Shown piece by piece: positions 45,830 to 54,106 of a DNA stretch of 64,000 nucleotides (positions are counted from its first letter, which is position 1; every line of letters starts with the position of its first letter). The stretch covers positions 1 through 64,000 of the forward strand of contig NZ_SCTW01000143.1 in assembly GCF_004322395.1 (NCBI RefSeq), given 5' to 3'. This stretch comes from Methylobacter sp. Lineage in GTDB: Bacteria; Pseudomonadota; Gammaproteobacteria; Methylococcales; Methylomonadaceae. The notes beneath the pieces were generated by a model, which was not told the DNA's origin, searched no databases, and saw only the letters and a list, made by a program, of their open reading frames with translations. A program made the translations under genes and the position numbers.

Positions 45830-48061
45830 TCACTCGCACTCCAAACCATCAACCCGCTGAAAACCGCGGGGTAATGCCGAACCCCTATTAGCGCGGTTGC
45901 CGGAATAATGCTCAATATCCGCGCCTTTAAGCGTTAGCTGCCGTTTACCGGCAATGATTTTCAACTGTCCGTTTTCAGGGATCGCTACCGCTGCGATCAC
46001 ATAATCTTTTCCAGCGTTCAGATCGGCTGTCGGGATTTGAATCAGCTTATTCCCTTTGCCTTTCGCCAAAGCAGGCAACTCAGCCACAGTAAAAATCAGC
46101 AAGCGGCCTTGCAATGTCACAACTGCCAGCAAGTCGGCTTCATTACTTATTTTCGCGGGTTTTAATACCCTGGCGCCGTCAGGTAACGTGATCAGCAGTT
46201 TACCAGCCTTGTTCTTGCTCAACAATTCTTTTAGCTGAACCCGGAATCCATAGCCGAAATGACTGGCAAGCACATACCAGTCGTCAGGTTGGCCTGCCAG
46301 AAGATGTAGGAATAACGAACCCGGCGGCGGATTGAGCCGTCCTGTCAACGGCTCGCCTTGAGTTCTGGCCGACGGCAGATCGTGCGAGGAAGTACTGTAA
46401 GACCGCCCGGTCGAATCGAGAATATAAACAGGCTGCGTCGTCCGGCATTTGACTGCATCCAAAAAACCGTCGCCGGAACGATAATTTAAACTTGCAACAT
46501 CAATGTCATGGCCTTTCGCGGCCCTGATCCAGCCTTTTTCCGACAAGATAACAGTTAACGGCTCGTTGCTTATTAACGCCGTTGTTTCCAGCGCCTGCGC
46601 CGCATCTCTTGCTACAATCGGCGAGCGGCGGTCGTCGCCGTATTTTTCTGCATCGCGCTCCAGTTCTTTCCTGATCAGGCGATTTAGCAAGCGCGGCGAA
46701 CCCAAAGTCTTTTCCAGTGCGGCGCGCTCCAGTTCCAGCTCAGCCTGCTCGCCGCGAATCTTCATCTCTTCGAGTTTGGCCAGATGCCTTAACTTTAATT
46801 CCAATATCGCTTCAGCCTGAATATCGGTAATGCCGAAGCGCTCCATCAGCACCGGTTTGGGATGGTCTTCAGTGCGGATAATTGCAATGACTTCATCGAT
46901 ATTAAGGTAGGCTATCAGCAGACCGTCGAGAATATGCAGCCGTGCCAACACCTTATCCAACCGGTATTGCAGGCGTTTTCGCACGGTTTCGGTACGAAAC
47001 ACCAGCCATTCAACCAGAATATCTCTAAGCCCTCTAACCTTGGGCCGTCCATCCAAGCCTATCATGTTCAAATTGACGCGATAACTTTTTTCAAGATCGG
47101 TCGTCGCAAACAGATGCGACATTACTTCATCCGCATCGATCCGTTTTGAACGAGGAATCACCAGCAAACGGGTCGGATTTTCATGATCCGATTCATCACG
47201 CAAATCTTCGATCATCGGCAGCTTTTTCGCCAGCATTTGCGCGGCTATCTGCTCCATCAATTTAGCGCCGGAAACCTGATGCGGCAGCGCGGTAATCACG
47301 ATATTGCCGTCTTCCTGTTCGTATTTGGCGCGCATTTTGATCGATCCGCCGCCACTGATATACATTTTTTGTATCTCATCGGCCGAAGTGATGATTTCCG
47401 CGTCGGTCGGGTAATCGGGGCCTTTGATATGGGTAAAAAGCGTTTCCAGCGTACTGTCGGGGTCATCCAATAACTGGATGCAGGCATTGGCGACTTCCCG
47501 CAGATTATGCGGCGGTATATCGGTCGCCATGCCGACCGCGATGCCCATGGTGCCGTTCAGCAATATATTCGGCAGCCGCGCCGGCAATAACACAGGCTCT
47601 TTCAAAGTGGCGTCAAAATTATCCGTCCAGTCAACCGTTCCTTGACCCAATTCGCTTAACAAGGTTTGTGCATAAGCGGTCAGACGGGATTCGGTATAAC
47701 GCATCGCGGCAAATGATTTGGGATCGTCCGGCGAGCCCCAGTTGCCCTGCCCGTCAACCAACGGATAGCGATAGGAAAAATCCTGCGCCATCAGCACCAT
47801 GGCTTCATAACAAGCGGTATCACCGTGGGGGTGATATTTACCCAACACATCGCCGACCGTCCTGGCCGATTTTTTAAACTTGGCCGTCGCGGTCAAACCC
47901 AGCTCGGACATTGCATAAACAATACGCCGTTGTACCGGTTTTAAACCGTCTGCAATATGCGGCAAAGCCCGGTCCAAAATGACATACATGGAATAATCCA
48001 AGTAAGCTTTTTCGGTAAAATCCTTTAACGGCAGCTGTTCAAAATTCCCTTGCATGATCAT
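45830..48061 (-). CDS. parC: DNA topoisomerase IV subunit A
   Basis: 743 residues. The N-terminal breakage-reunion domain starts at [20 protein letters not shown]; the [28 protein letters not shown] and [16 protein letters not shown] blocks hold the catalytic Tyr near residue 122. The length (about 750) and weak C-terminal GyrA-box suggest ParC rather than GyrA. It decatenates daughter chromosomes. parE is not adjacent. The start is 3 nt beyond the stop of the thioesterase gene, so the two are probably co-transcribed. Confidence 0.96.
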   Translation of the reverse strand: MIMQGNFEQLPLKDFTEKAYLDYSMYVILDRALPHIADGLKPVQRRIVYAMSELGLTATAKFKKSARTVGDVLGKYHPHGDTACYEAMVLMAQDFSYRYPLVDGQGNWGSPDDPKSFAAMRYTESRLTAYAQTLLSELGQGTVDWTDNFDATLKEPVLLPARLPNILLNGTMGIAVGMATDIPPHNLREVANACIQLLDDPDSTLETLFTHIKGPDYPTDAEIITSADEIQKMYISGGGSIKMRAKYEQEDGNIVITALPHQVSGAKLMEQIAAQMLAKKLPMIEDLRDESDHENPTRLLVIPRSKRIDADEVMSHLFATTDLEKSYRVNLNMIGLDGRPKVRGLRDILVEWLVFRTETVRKRLQYRLDKVLARLHILDGLLIAYLNIDEVIAIIRTEDHPKPVLMERFGITDIQAEAILELKLRHLAKLEEMKIRGEQAELELERAALEKTLGSPRLLNRLIRKELERDAEKYGDDRRSPIVARDAAQALETTALISNEPLTVILSEKGWIRAAKGHDIDVASLNYRSGDGFLDAVKCRTTQPVYILDSTGRSYSTSSHDLPSARTQGEPLTGRLNPPPGSLFLHLLAGQPDDWYVLASHFGYGFRVQLKELLSKNKAGKLLITLPDGARVLKPAKISNEADLLAVVTLQGRLLIFTVAELPALAKGKGNKLIQIPTADLNAGKDYVIAAVAIPENGQLKIIAGKRQLTLKGADIEHYSGNRANRGSALPRGFQRVDGLECE

Positions 48062-48064
48062 AAA

Positions 48065-48562
48065 TTACAAGCCATCCTTGGGTAAATCCACATGCAAGGC
48101 ACGATTTCTTTCCAGACTTTCCTGGCGCATTTGTTTGCGCATTTGGGCCGCATCATAAAATCTTTTTTCCACTTCGTTATCCAGTTGTAGTCTTGGAACT
48201 TCCACAGTTTTTCCGTTTTCATCCAGCGCTACCATCGTAAAATAGCAGGAGGTCGTATGTCTTTTTTCGTCGGTTCTTAAATCTTCGGCAAAAACCTTAA
48301 CCCCGACTTCCATTGACGAATGGCCGACATAATTAACATGCGCATAAAAGGTGACCAGCTCGCCGACATTGACCTGCTGTTTAAAGAACACCTGATCGAG
48401 CGCAGCTGTCACTACGTATCTTTTACAATATTTTGCCGCGCAGGCATAAGCTACCTGATCCAGCAGCTTCAATAAAGAACCGCCGTGTACGTTGCCGGAA
48501 AAATTGGCCATGTCCGGCGTCATCAATACCGTCATAGTCAGGGATTTTTCTTGTTTGCTCAT
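48065..48562 (-). CDS. Acyl-CoA thioesterase (hotdog, YciA/CTH type)
   Basis: Start at 48562 (MSKQEKSLTM) rather than nine codons upstream. The N-terminal half contains the hotdog helix with the candidate catalytic residue (NVHGGSLLKLLDQVAYACAA), then VVTAALDQVFFKQQVNVGEL and VGHSSMEVGVKV. The charged C-terminal tail (RFYDAAQMRKQMRQESLERN) is characteristic of the cytosolic acyl-CoA thioester hydrolase group. It lies upstream of parC with a 3-nt gap. Confidence 0.9.
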   Translation of the reverse strand: MSKQEKSLTMTVLMTPDMANFSGNVHGGSLLKLLDQVAYACAAKYCKRYVVTAALDQVFFKQQVNVGELVTFYAHVNYVGHSSMEVGVKVFAEDLRTDEKRHTTSCYFTMVALDENGKTVEVPRLQLDNEVEKRFYDAAQMRKQMRQESLERNRALHVDLPKDGL

Positions 48563-48798
48563 TAAGATCTCACTTTCAAAGCCCGACATTACAGGCTGTC
48601 ATTGTTCATGTAATTTTGTAACTGCTCAGCAAATGCCGGTTTTATACATAGAACACGAATGATACTGGTTAAACGGATTTTAATTTTTCCGCCGACCCCG
48701 GAAGCTCCATTTCATCAATGCTTATCAGTCAAATCCATGTCGTACATGTTCTATTTTCCTAACTGTTGATTAGTTACGTAATTTTTATCATAACTTGA

Positions 48799-49035
48799 TT
48801 ACAATTCCTCACCTATCTGTGTTTCCCGGTTTGGAACTTTAGCCAATAAGCGTTGAAAAGCTTGCTCATCAGCCCGTTGCACACGTTGCTGCAAATAATC
48901 CTCTGTTGCTATAGCCGAAACTTTCTCGGCAACCGCGCTGGCGATAAACTGATTGATGGACACCCCTTCTTGCTGGGCCAGCTCTTTAATATGCCGATGA
49001 ACAGAGTCCGGCAGCCGCAAACTTAATGTACTCAT
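48799..49035 (-). CDS. Ribbon-helix-helix antitoxin (HicB/CopG-like)
   Basis: 78 residues: strand STLSLRLPDSVHRHIKELAQ then QEGVSINQFIASAVAEKVSA is a ribbon-helix-helix DNA-binding fold; the C-terminal helical tail would bind the toxin. It starts inside the stop codon of the upstream PIN gene (TAATG). It probably represses its own operon. Confidence 0.87.
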   Translation of the reverse strand: MSTLSLRLPDSVHRHIKELAQQEGVSINQFIASAVAEKVSAIATEDYLQQRVQRADEQAFQRLLAKVPNRETQIGEEL

Positions 49036-49445
49036 TACAAACGTTCCAATAAGGTTTTAGGGACAATAGCCTCAACACCAAACTTATCAATGCCGGCAAA
49101 ATCTTTTAAATTGTAGGTGACAATGGTTTTAACCTTTGCAGTCACTGCTAATTCCAGCACCAAATCATTCTTGGCATCGGGTAAATAAGGCCGCCATAAA
49201 AAATACACTTGTTGAAACCGGCTAAAAACACAGAGGTTATCTAAAACCACATCAATATCCTCATCCCGCAGATTTAGCGCCGTTTGATTACGCCTGATGA
49301 TATCTTCATATTCAAACAATAAAGGCGTCGATAACGCCAGATGAACACGTCCTAGCGCAAGATGCTCCAATATCTTAAAAGACGCGCCGCTTGCCGAAGA
49401 TAAACCGGAAAATAGGATATTGGTATCCATAATAATTTCAATCAT
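49035..49445 (-). CDS. PIN-domain toxin (putative ribonuclease)
   Basis: Start at ATG 49445 (MIEIIMDTNIL). 136 residues with the PIN acidic residues: Asp in IIMDTNILFSGL, Glu in LLFEYEDIIRR, Asp in YLPDAKNDLVLELAV. It matches the 'toxin component, PIN family' (COG1569-like) RNases. It precedes its RHH partner, the reverse of classical vapBC order, and they overlap by 1 nt. Confidence 0.85.
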   Translation of the reverse strand: MIEIIMDTNILFSGLSSASGASFKILEHLALGRVHLALSTPLLFEYEDIIRRNQTALNLRDEDIDVVLDNLCVFSRFQQVYFLWRPYLPDAKNDLVLELAVTAKVKTIVTYNLKDFAGIDKFGVEAIVPKTLLERL

Positions 49446-49734
49446 ACCATATACGGTATCATATAAAACCTTTAATGTAACAAATAATTGCTGTTTTTGG
49501 GGTATGAACAAGCACTTCCCTAATGATTTTTACCCTAAGTTGATACATTGGGGTGAACTACCTGTGACGTTCTCGTTAAAACCCGTAACACTTTTAACTT
49601 ATTGTTTTATTAAGACATCAATGCTGCACAATGAAGTTGCAGGAAATTTGTGATGAGACTAGCATATCAGTTGCCGGCTTCAAATATGAGGCGGTATTTC
49701 ATTTTTCCTTCAACTCAGTTATCGGGAGATCATC

Positions 49735-50004
49735 ATGCCAAATCAAGACGAACATGACAACAGAACCGAACAACCGTTATCTTCACCGGATTTGAATGAT
49801 ACTGAAGAGAGTTTTACAGAGAATGTTGTCGGCACCTTTAAAACACTTTTATTTGCAATAGTTGGCGTGGCGCTGCTTTTAGCTATTTGGGTCTTGCTGC
49901 CCATGTTTCTTACTTATTTATCTGAGGGCGATTATCGCGCTCCGTCACAAATTCACCCAACAGACGCCGCAAGCAAAGGCGACCAAAATCCCTATAAAAA
50001 ATAA
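49735..50004 (+). CDS. Small single-span membrane protein, unknown function
   Basis: 89 residues preceded by cgggag. Acidic, polar N-terminus of about 30 residues, one membrane helix (TLLFAIVGVALLLAIWVLLP plus MFLTYL) and a short polar tail. I do not recognise the family. Followed at once by a terminator hairpin, so it is monocistronic. Confidence 0.6.
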   Translation: MPNQDEHDNRTEQPLSSPDLNDTEESFTENVVGTFKTLLFAIVGVALLLAIWVLLPMFLTYLSEGDYRAPSQIHPTDAASKGDQNPYKK

Positions 50005-50027
50005 GACTTACACGATAAGTTAATGCC

Positions 50028-50063
50028 TACGAACCGGACATTGCCTCTTTTGTCCGGTTCGTA
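50028..50063. terminator. Bidirectional terminator hairpin
   Basis: TACGAACCGGACA (50028-50040) and its complement (50051-50063), 10-nt loop rich in T/C. It lies between the convergent small membrane protein gene and folP and can serve both. Confidence 0.85.
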
Positions 50064-50126
50064 GCTTTTATTCGGATAGCGTTTTTGTTGGATAGAGCGA
50101 TAGCGCAAAATTAAATACCCAATCAA

Positions 50127-50987
50127 CTATCGGCTTTGTTTAATTGCCCAAGCCACATCGGCTGCTTGCCGGTTTTCCTTGACATCATGCACCCGAAACA
50201 TCTGCACACCGGCCATCACCCCTAATGCCGTTGTCACTGCGGTGGCGGTAACCAGTTCCAAAGGCTCGGTTACATCGCAAATCGTTCCCATAAAACGTTT
50301 GCGGCTGGTACCTAACAGAATAGGAAAACCCGTCGCCACCAATGCATCAAGATGAGCCAGCAAATCAAGGTTATCCTGCTTGCGTTTGCCAAAGCCTATG
50401 CCCGGATCGATCGCAATATTCTCTTTTTTAACTCCCGCCTTTAACGCCGCATTAATGCTTTCATTTAGAGCATCAAGCACTTCTTGCACGACATTTTCGT
50501 AATGCGGATTATCCTGCATCGTTTTTGGCGTTCCCTGGCTGTGCATCAAAATAATCGGTACGCCGGTTTTCGCAGCCAACGTCAAGATTGCCGGGTCCGC
50601 CCTGCCCCCTGACACATCATTGATAATATTGGCTCCTGCATTCAGCGCTGCTTTAGCGACCGCGCTCAAGGTCGTATCGATGCTGATCAAAATATCGCCG
50701 GATACACATTGCCTGATGGCTTCAATGATTGGAACGACCCGCTGGATTTGTTCACTAGCCGCGACCGGATCGGATCCGGGGCGGGTTGACTCGCCGCCTA
50801 TATCGATAATATCCACGCCTTCGGACACCATAAGCTCAACCTGTTGCAAAGCCGCATTAATACCCGAGTATTTGCCGCCATCGGAAAAGCTATCCGGCGT
50901 CACATTTAAAATCCCCATAATCAGCGGCCTATTTTGTATGTCGTGAGGTTGCGGGAAACCGGCGCGACGTTTAAATTGACTGAACAT
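50127..50987 (-). CDS. folP: Dihydropteroate synthase
   Basis: Start at 50987 (MFSQFKRRAG) with GAGAG ahead; the longer frame to 51110 translates a hairpin repeat. 286 residues. PLIMGILNVTPDSFSDGG is the first DHPS signature and GVDIIDIGGESTRPGSDPV the second; IAIDPGIGFGKRKQDNLDLL and GTSRKRFMG are also intact. It condenses p-aminobenzoate with the pterin pyrophosphate for folate. It is divergent from the C1 cofactor cluster. Confidence 0.95.
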   Translation of the reverse strand: MFSQFKRRAGFPQPHDIQNRPLIMGILNVTPDSFSDGGKYSGINAALQQVELMVSEGVDIIDIGGESTRPGSDPVAASEQIQRVVPIIEAIRQCVSGDILISIDTTLSAVAKAALNAGANIINDVSGGRADPAILTLAAKTGVPIILMHSQGTPKTMQDNPHYENVVQEVLDALNESINAALKAGVKKENIAIDPGIGFGKRKQDNLDLLAHLDALVATGFPILLGTSRKRFMGTICDVTEPLELVTATAVTTALGVMAGVQMFRVHDVKENRQAADVAWAIKQSR

Positions 50988-51038
50988 TTCGTAACTCTCA
51001 TTAATAACAGGTGAATCGACAAAAGCTGAAAAGAATAT

Positions 51039-51196
51039 CACCACGAAGACACGAAGGACACGAAGATTTATTTCTTCGTGTCCTTCGTGTCTCGGCAATT
51101 GCTCCTGCATTGCTCTACCTCGGCAACCGCTCCATGCGTTGCTCTACCTCCTGCATCCTTGCAGTCGTCCTGTATCCATACAGTCGTTCGTGGTGA
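51039..51196. repeat. Composite palindromic repeat between folP and the C1 cluster
   Basis: Inner hairpin: CACGAAGACACGAAGGACAC... (51043-51066) against CTTCGTGTCCTTCGTGTCT (51075-51093). Outer partners ATCACCACGAA (51039) and TTCGTGGTGAA (51186) enclose a GGCAATTGCTCCTGCATTGC-type segment. It looks like one repeat inserted into an arm of another. The divergent folP and flavoprotein promoters must lie in or beside it. Confidence 0.8.
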
Positions 51197-51364
51197 ATAA
51201 AGATTTTTAATCGCTTGTTTACCAGTATTGTATTCCACGATTAATCTATTTAATTCTTATGCGCCGTCTGTAGATAAACAACATTTCCTAAAAACTCCTG
51301 TCTGCGAAATCGCCATATTGATTCATGTATAATGTCCCCATATTTCCAACTCTAACTAAATTTA

Positions 51365-51901
51365 ATGGATAAGCCACGATTAGCCTGGGCCATTACCGGC
51401 TCCGGCCATTATATAGAAGAATGCCTGGACTTCCTGCTGACTCTGGATGATATTGATCTGTATTTAAGTCAGGCCGGAGAAGAAGTTTTAAAAATGTACG
51501 GAATTAATCTCGACGACGTCCGCAAAAAAATGCCGGTATACCGCGACAAAGCCGCTTCAGCGCCGCCGGTGGGACATTTTTACAAAGGCTATTACCATAC
51601 TTTTGTAATGGCGCCGACCACGTCGAACACGGTTGCAAAATGCGTACTGGGCATTGCCGACTCGCTGGTAACCAATCTTTATTCCCAAGCCGGGAAATGC
51701 AGGGTTCCGAGCATTGTTTACCCTTGCGACATAGCCCCGGAAATGGAAACCACTGCGCCGGGAGGAAAAGTCATGGTTTATCCCCGTAAAATCGATCTTG
51801 AAGGCACAACCAAATTACGCGCATTTGAATACACAAGCGTCGTTGAAAGTGTCGATGAATTGATTGCCACCGTTAAAGAACGGCTAAGATCGTTAACATG
51901 A
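51365..51901 (+). CDS. Archaeoflavoprotein AfpA / dihydromethanopterin reductase-like flavoprotein
   Basis: 178 residues of the flavoprotein (HFCD) fold. LAWAITGSGHYIEECLDFLL is the N-terminal flavin-phosphate site, FVMAPTTSNTVAKCVLGIAD the conserved MAPxSxNT block, and IVYPCDIAPEMETTAPGG carries a probable Fe-S/flavin Cys. Homologues in methylotrophs and methanogens (AfpA, DmrB) handle low-potential electrons or reduce dihydromethanopterin. First gene of a tightly coupled cluster; it overlaps the next by ATGA. Confidence 0.86.
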   Translation: MDKPRLAWAITGSGHYIEECLDFLLTLDDIDLYLSQAGEEVLKMYGINLDDVRKKMPVYRDKAASAPPVGHFYKGYYHTFVMAPTTSNTVAKCVLGIADSLVTNLYSQAGKCRVPSIVYPCDIAPEMETTAPGGKVMVYPRKIDLEGTTKLRAFEYTSVVESVDELIATVKERLRSLT

Positions 51902-53286
51902 GCGAACATATCCTCTTTCTTACCGGCAGGTTGGCGGAAAAACAGCTGCATAGCATCCTTGAAAAAATGCAGCCCGAATTCATCTATACCGTGCATGAAT
52001 TGGGTCTTAAGGTCGCAGCCTTAATGACCGCCGACATGATAGGCCGCCGCCTGACCGACACTTTCGGCGCCGATCGCATACTGGTACCCGGACGCTGCCG
52101 CGGCGACTTGGAAGCCTTATCCAAAGACATGGGCCTGCCTATTGAACGCGGCCCGGAAGAACTCAAGGACTTGCCGATGTTCTTCGGCCAAGCCGCGCAC
52201 AAAATCGATTTAAACAACTACAGCGTCAAAATCTTTGCCGAAATCGTCGATGCGCCCAATATCAGCGTTGAGGAAGCCGTTCAACGCGCCTACTACTATA
52301 AGCAAAACGGCGCCGATGTGATCGATATAGGCTGCCTGCCGAGCACCGATTTTCCGCATATGGAAGACATCATTCGCACCTTGAAACAGGAAGGCTTTAC
52401 CGTCAGCATCGACTCGCTTGAAGCAAACGATTTGCTCAGAGGCGGCAAAGCGGGCGCCGATTACATGCTCAGCCTGCACGAAAGCACATTATGGGTTGCC
52501 GATGAAGTCGCGGCGACGCCGATTCTAATCCCGGAAAAGCATGAAGATTTGGCTTCGCTGGATCGAGCCATCAACGCCATGCAAGCAAAAAACCGCAGCT
52601 TTATCGTCGATCCTATTTTAGATCCGCTGCATTTTGGCTTCACGCAGTCCATTGTGCGTTATCATGAAGTCAGGAAGAACCATCCCGATATTGAAATGAT
52701 GCTCGGCGTCGGCAATATCACCGAACTGACCCATGCCGACACTATGGGCATGAATGCGCTGCTGCTGGGCATCTGCTCGGAACTAAACATCAACAGCATT
52801 TTGGCAACCCAGGTCAGCAAACATGCCTGCCGGGCAGTCAAAGAAGCCGATCTGGCGCGCCGCATCATGTTTGCCGCAAAAGAGCATGACATGCTGCCCA
52901 AACATATCGATCCCGGCTTAATGGCCTTGCATGAAACCTCACCCTTCCCTTATAGTTTGGAAGAAATCAAGGAACTGGCAGGCCAAATCAAAGACCCCAG
53001 CTACCGCGTTCAAATCAGCGCCGAAGGCGTACATATTTTCAACCGCGACGGCATACACAGCGCCACCGATCCATTCGACCTGTTTCCGAATCTGCATGTT
53101 GAAAACGACGGCGGACATGCTTTTTATCTCGGTGTTGAGCTGGCCCGCGCTGAAATAGCTTGGCAACTGGGTAAACGCTATACCCAGGACCAAGCATTGC
53201 AATGGGGTTGCGCAACCGACAGCGCAGAATCTACCGTTGACCTGCATACTTTTAAACCGGCCGGAACCACACTAAAAAAACATTAA
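51898..53286 (+). CDS. DUF6513 / dihydropteroate synthase-related protein of the H4MPT pathway
   Basis: 462 residues. An N-terminal domain (HILFLTGRLAEKQLHSILEK ... IGRRLTDTFGADRILVPGRC) precedes a DHPS-like TIM barrel: YKQNGADVIDIGCLPSTDFP, FTVSIDSLEANDLLRGGKAG, FIVDPILDPLHFGF, MMLGVGNITELTHADTMGMN. The family (TIGR00284) is restricted to methylotrophs and methanogens and is thought to join the pterin to an aniline moiety or a similar step of tetrahydromethanopterin assembly. That role is by family, not shown here. Confidence 0.88.
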   Translation: MSEHILFLTGRLAEKQLHSILEKMQPEFIYTVHELGLKVAALMTADMIGRRLTDTFGADRILVPGRCRGDLEALSKDMGLPIERGPEELKDLPMFFGQAAHKIDLNNYSVKIFAEIVDAPNISVEEAVQRAYYYKQNGADVIDIGCLPSTDFPHMEDIIRTLKQEGFTVSIDSLEANDLLRGGKAGADYMLSLHESTLWVADEVAATPILIPEKHEDLASLDRAINAMQAKNRSFIVDPILDPLHFGFTQSIVRYHEVRKNHPDIEMMLGVGNITELTHADTMGMNALLLGICSELNINSILATQVSKHACRAVKEADLARRIMFAAKEHDMLPKHIDPGLMALHETSPFPYSLEEIKELAGQIKDPSYRVQISAEGVHIFNRDGIHSATDPFDLFPNLHVENDGGHAFYLGVELARAEIAWQLGKRYTQDQALQWGCATDSAESTVDLHTFKPAGTTLKKH

Positions 53287-53293
53287 AACACTA

Positions 53294-54106
53294 ATGATCC
53301 AAGAAACCATAGTCATCACACAAAACAGTTCAGGTCTGGCGCATATTGCACCTATGGGCATTCATGTTATCGCCAGGGATGGTGTGTATGCCACAAGCCA
53401 GTCTGGAACTGGCGTGGCGACCGCCAAGCATGGTGTGTATGCCGAGAACCTGTCGGGAACAGGTTCGGCAATCGCCGCCGCAAGCCAGCCGGGAGCTGGC
53501 GCGGCGACCGAAGAAACACCGGACGAATTCATCATCCTGCCGTTTCGGCCCTCAACCACACTGAACAACCTGCTGGAAAGTAAAACCGCGGTCATCAACT
53601 ATTGCGATGACGTACGAGTCTTTGCCGGATGCCTGACCGGGCGGCGCGACTGGCCATTAAAACCGGCGGAAAAAATAACCGGTCAGGTGCTCAGCTGTGC
53701 GTTAGCTCACACCGAAGTCGAACTGATCCGAGTTGAAGACGACGAGATCCGGCCTAAATTATTCTGTAAAGCCGTACACACCGCCAATCATGCACCTTTT
53801 AAAGGTTTTAACCGAGCCCAATATTCGGTGCTGGAAGCGGCAATTTTAGTCAGCCGGTTAAACATGATTTCGCTGGAAAAAATACAATCGGAAATCGACT
53901 ATCTGCGTATCGGCCTGGAGAAAACCGCCGGGGACAAAGAGCTGGAAGCCTGGGGTTGGTTGATGACCGTCATCGAAAATTATATCGCCGGGGATGATAT
54001 GTTTCCCGAAAACTTGCCGGAAACAGGTTCTGCAATTGCCATAGATGGCGTATATGCTGCAAGCCGGCCGGGAGCAGACGCGTCAAAGACTGAGATCATT
54101 GCATGA
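53294..54106 (+). CDS. DUF447 flavin-reductase-like protein with repeat-derived insertions
   Basis: 270 residues. Core DUF447 blocks: LAHIAPMGIHVIARDG, FIILPFRPSTTLNNLLES, YCDDVRVFAGCLTGRRDWPL, FKGFNRAQYSVLEAAILVSR. The family accompanies H4MPT/methanofuran genes and resembles split-barrel flavoproteins. About 48 residues (DGVYATSQSGTGVATAKHGV ... AASQPGAGAATEE) interrupt the first strand region, and a similar tail (NLPETGSAIAIDGVYAASRP) is appended. Both are translated from palindromic REP-like DNA. Overlaps mfnB by ATGA. Confidence 0.85.
   Translation: MIQETIVITQNSSGLAHIAPMGIHVIARDGVYATSQSGTGVATAKHGVYAENLSGTGSAIAAASQPGAGAATEETPDEFIILPFRPSTTLNNLLESKTAVINYCDDVRVFAGCLTGRRDWPLKPAEKITGQVLSCALAHTEVELIRVEDDEIRPKLFCKAVHTANHAPFKGFNRAQYSVLEAAILVSRLNMISLEKIQSEIDYLRIGLEKTAGDKELEAWGWLMTVIENYIAGDDMFPENLPETGSAIAIDGVYAASRPGADASKTEIIA
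53374..53520 (+). repeat. In-frame REP-like repeat inside the DUF447 gene
   Basis: Three units of about 48 bp, each with GGTGTGTATGC or a GCAAGCC lead and a small palindrome: GCCAGTCTGGAACTGGC, AACCTGTCGGGAACAGGTT, GCCAGCCGGGAGCTGGC. A fourth, diverged copy is at about 54010-54085. Every unit keeps the reading frame. The palindromes resemble the AAGCTGGAGCTT REP core elsewhere in the window. Confidence 0.8.

Noticed and set aside
49420-49653. 77-codon plus-strand frame upstream of the PIN gene
   Set aside because: Overlaps the PIN gene start and its probable promoter; no family resemblance.
50988-51110. N-terminal extension of dihydropteroate synthase
   Set aside because: It translates the CACGAAG hairpin repeat; MFSQFKRRAG at 50987 fits the family.
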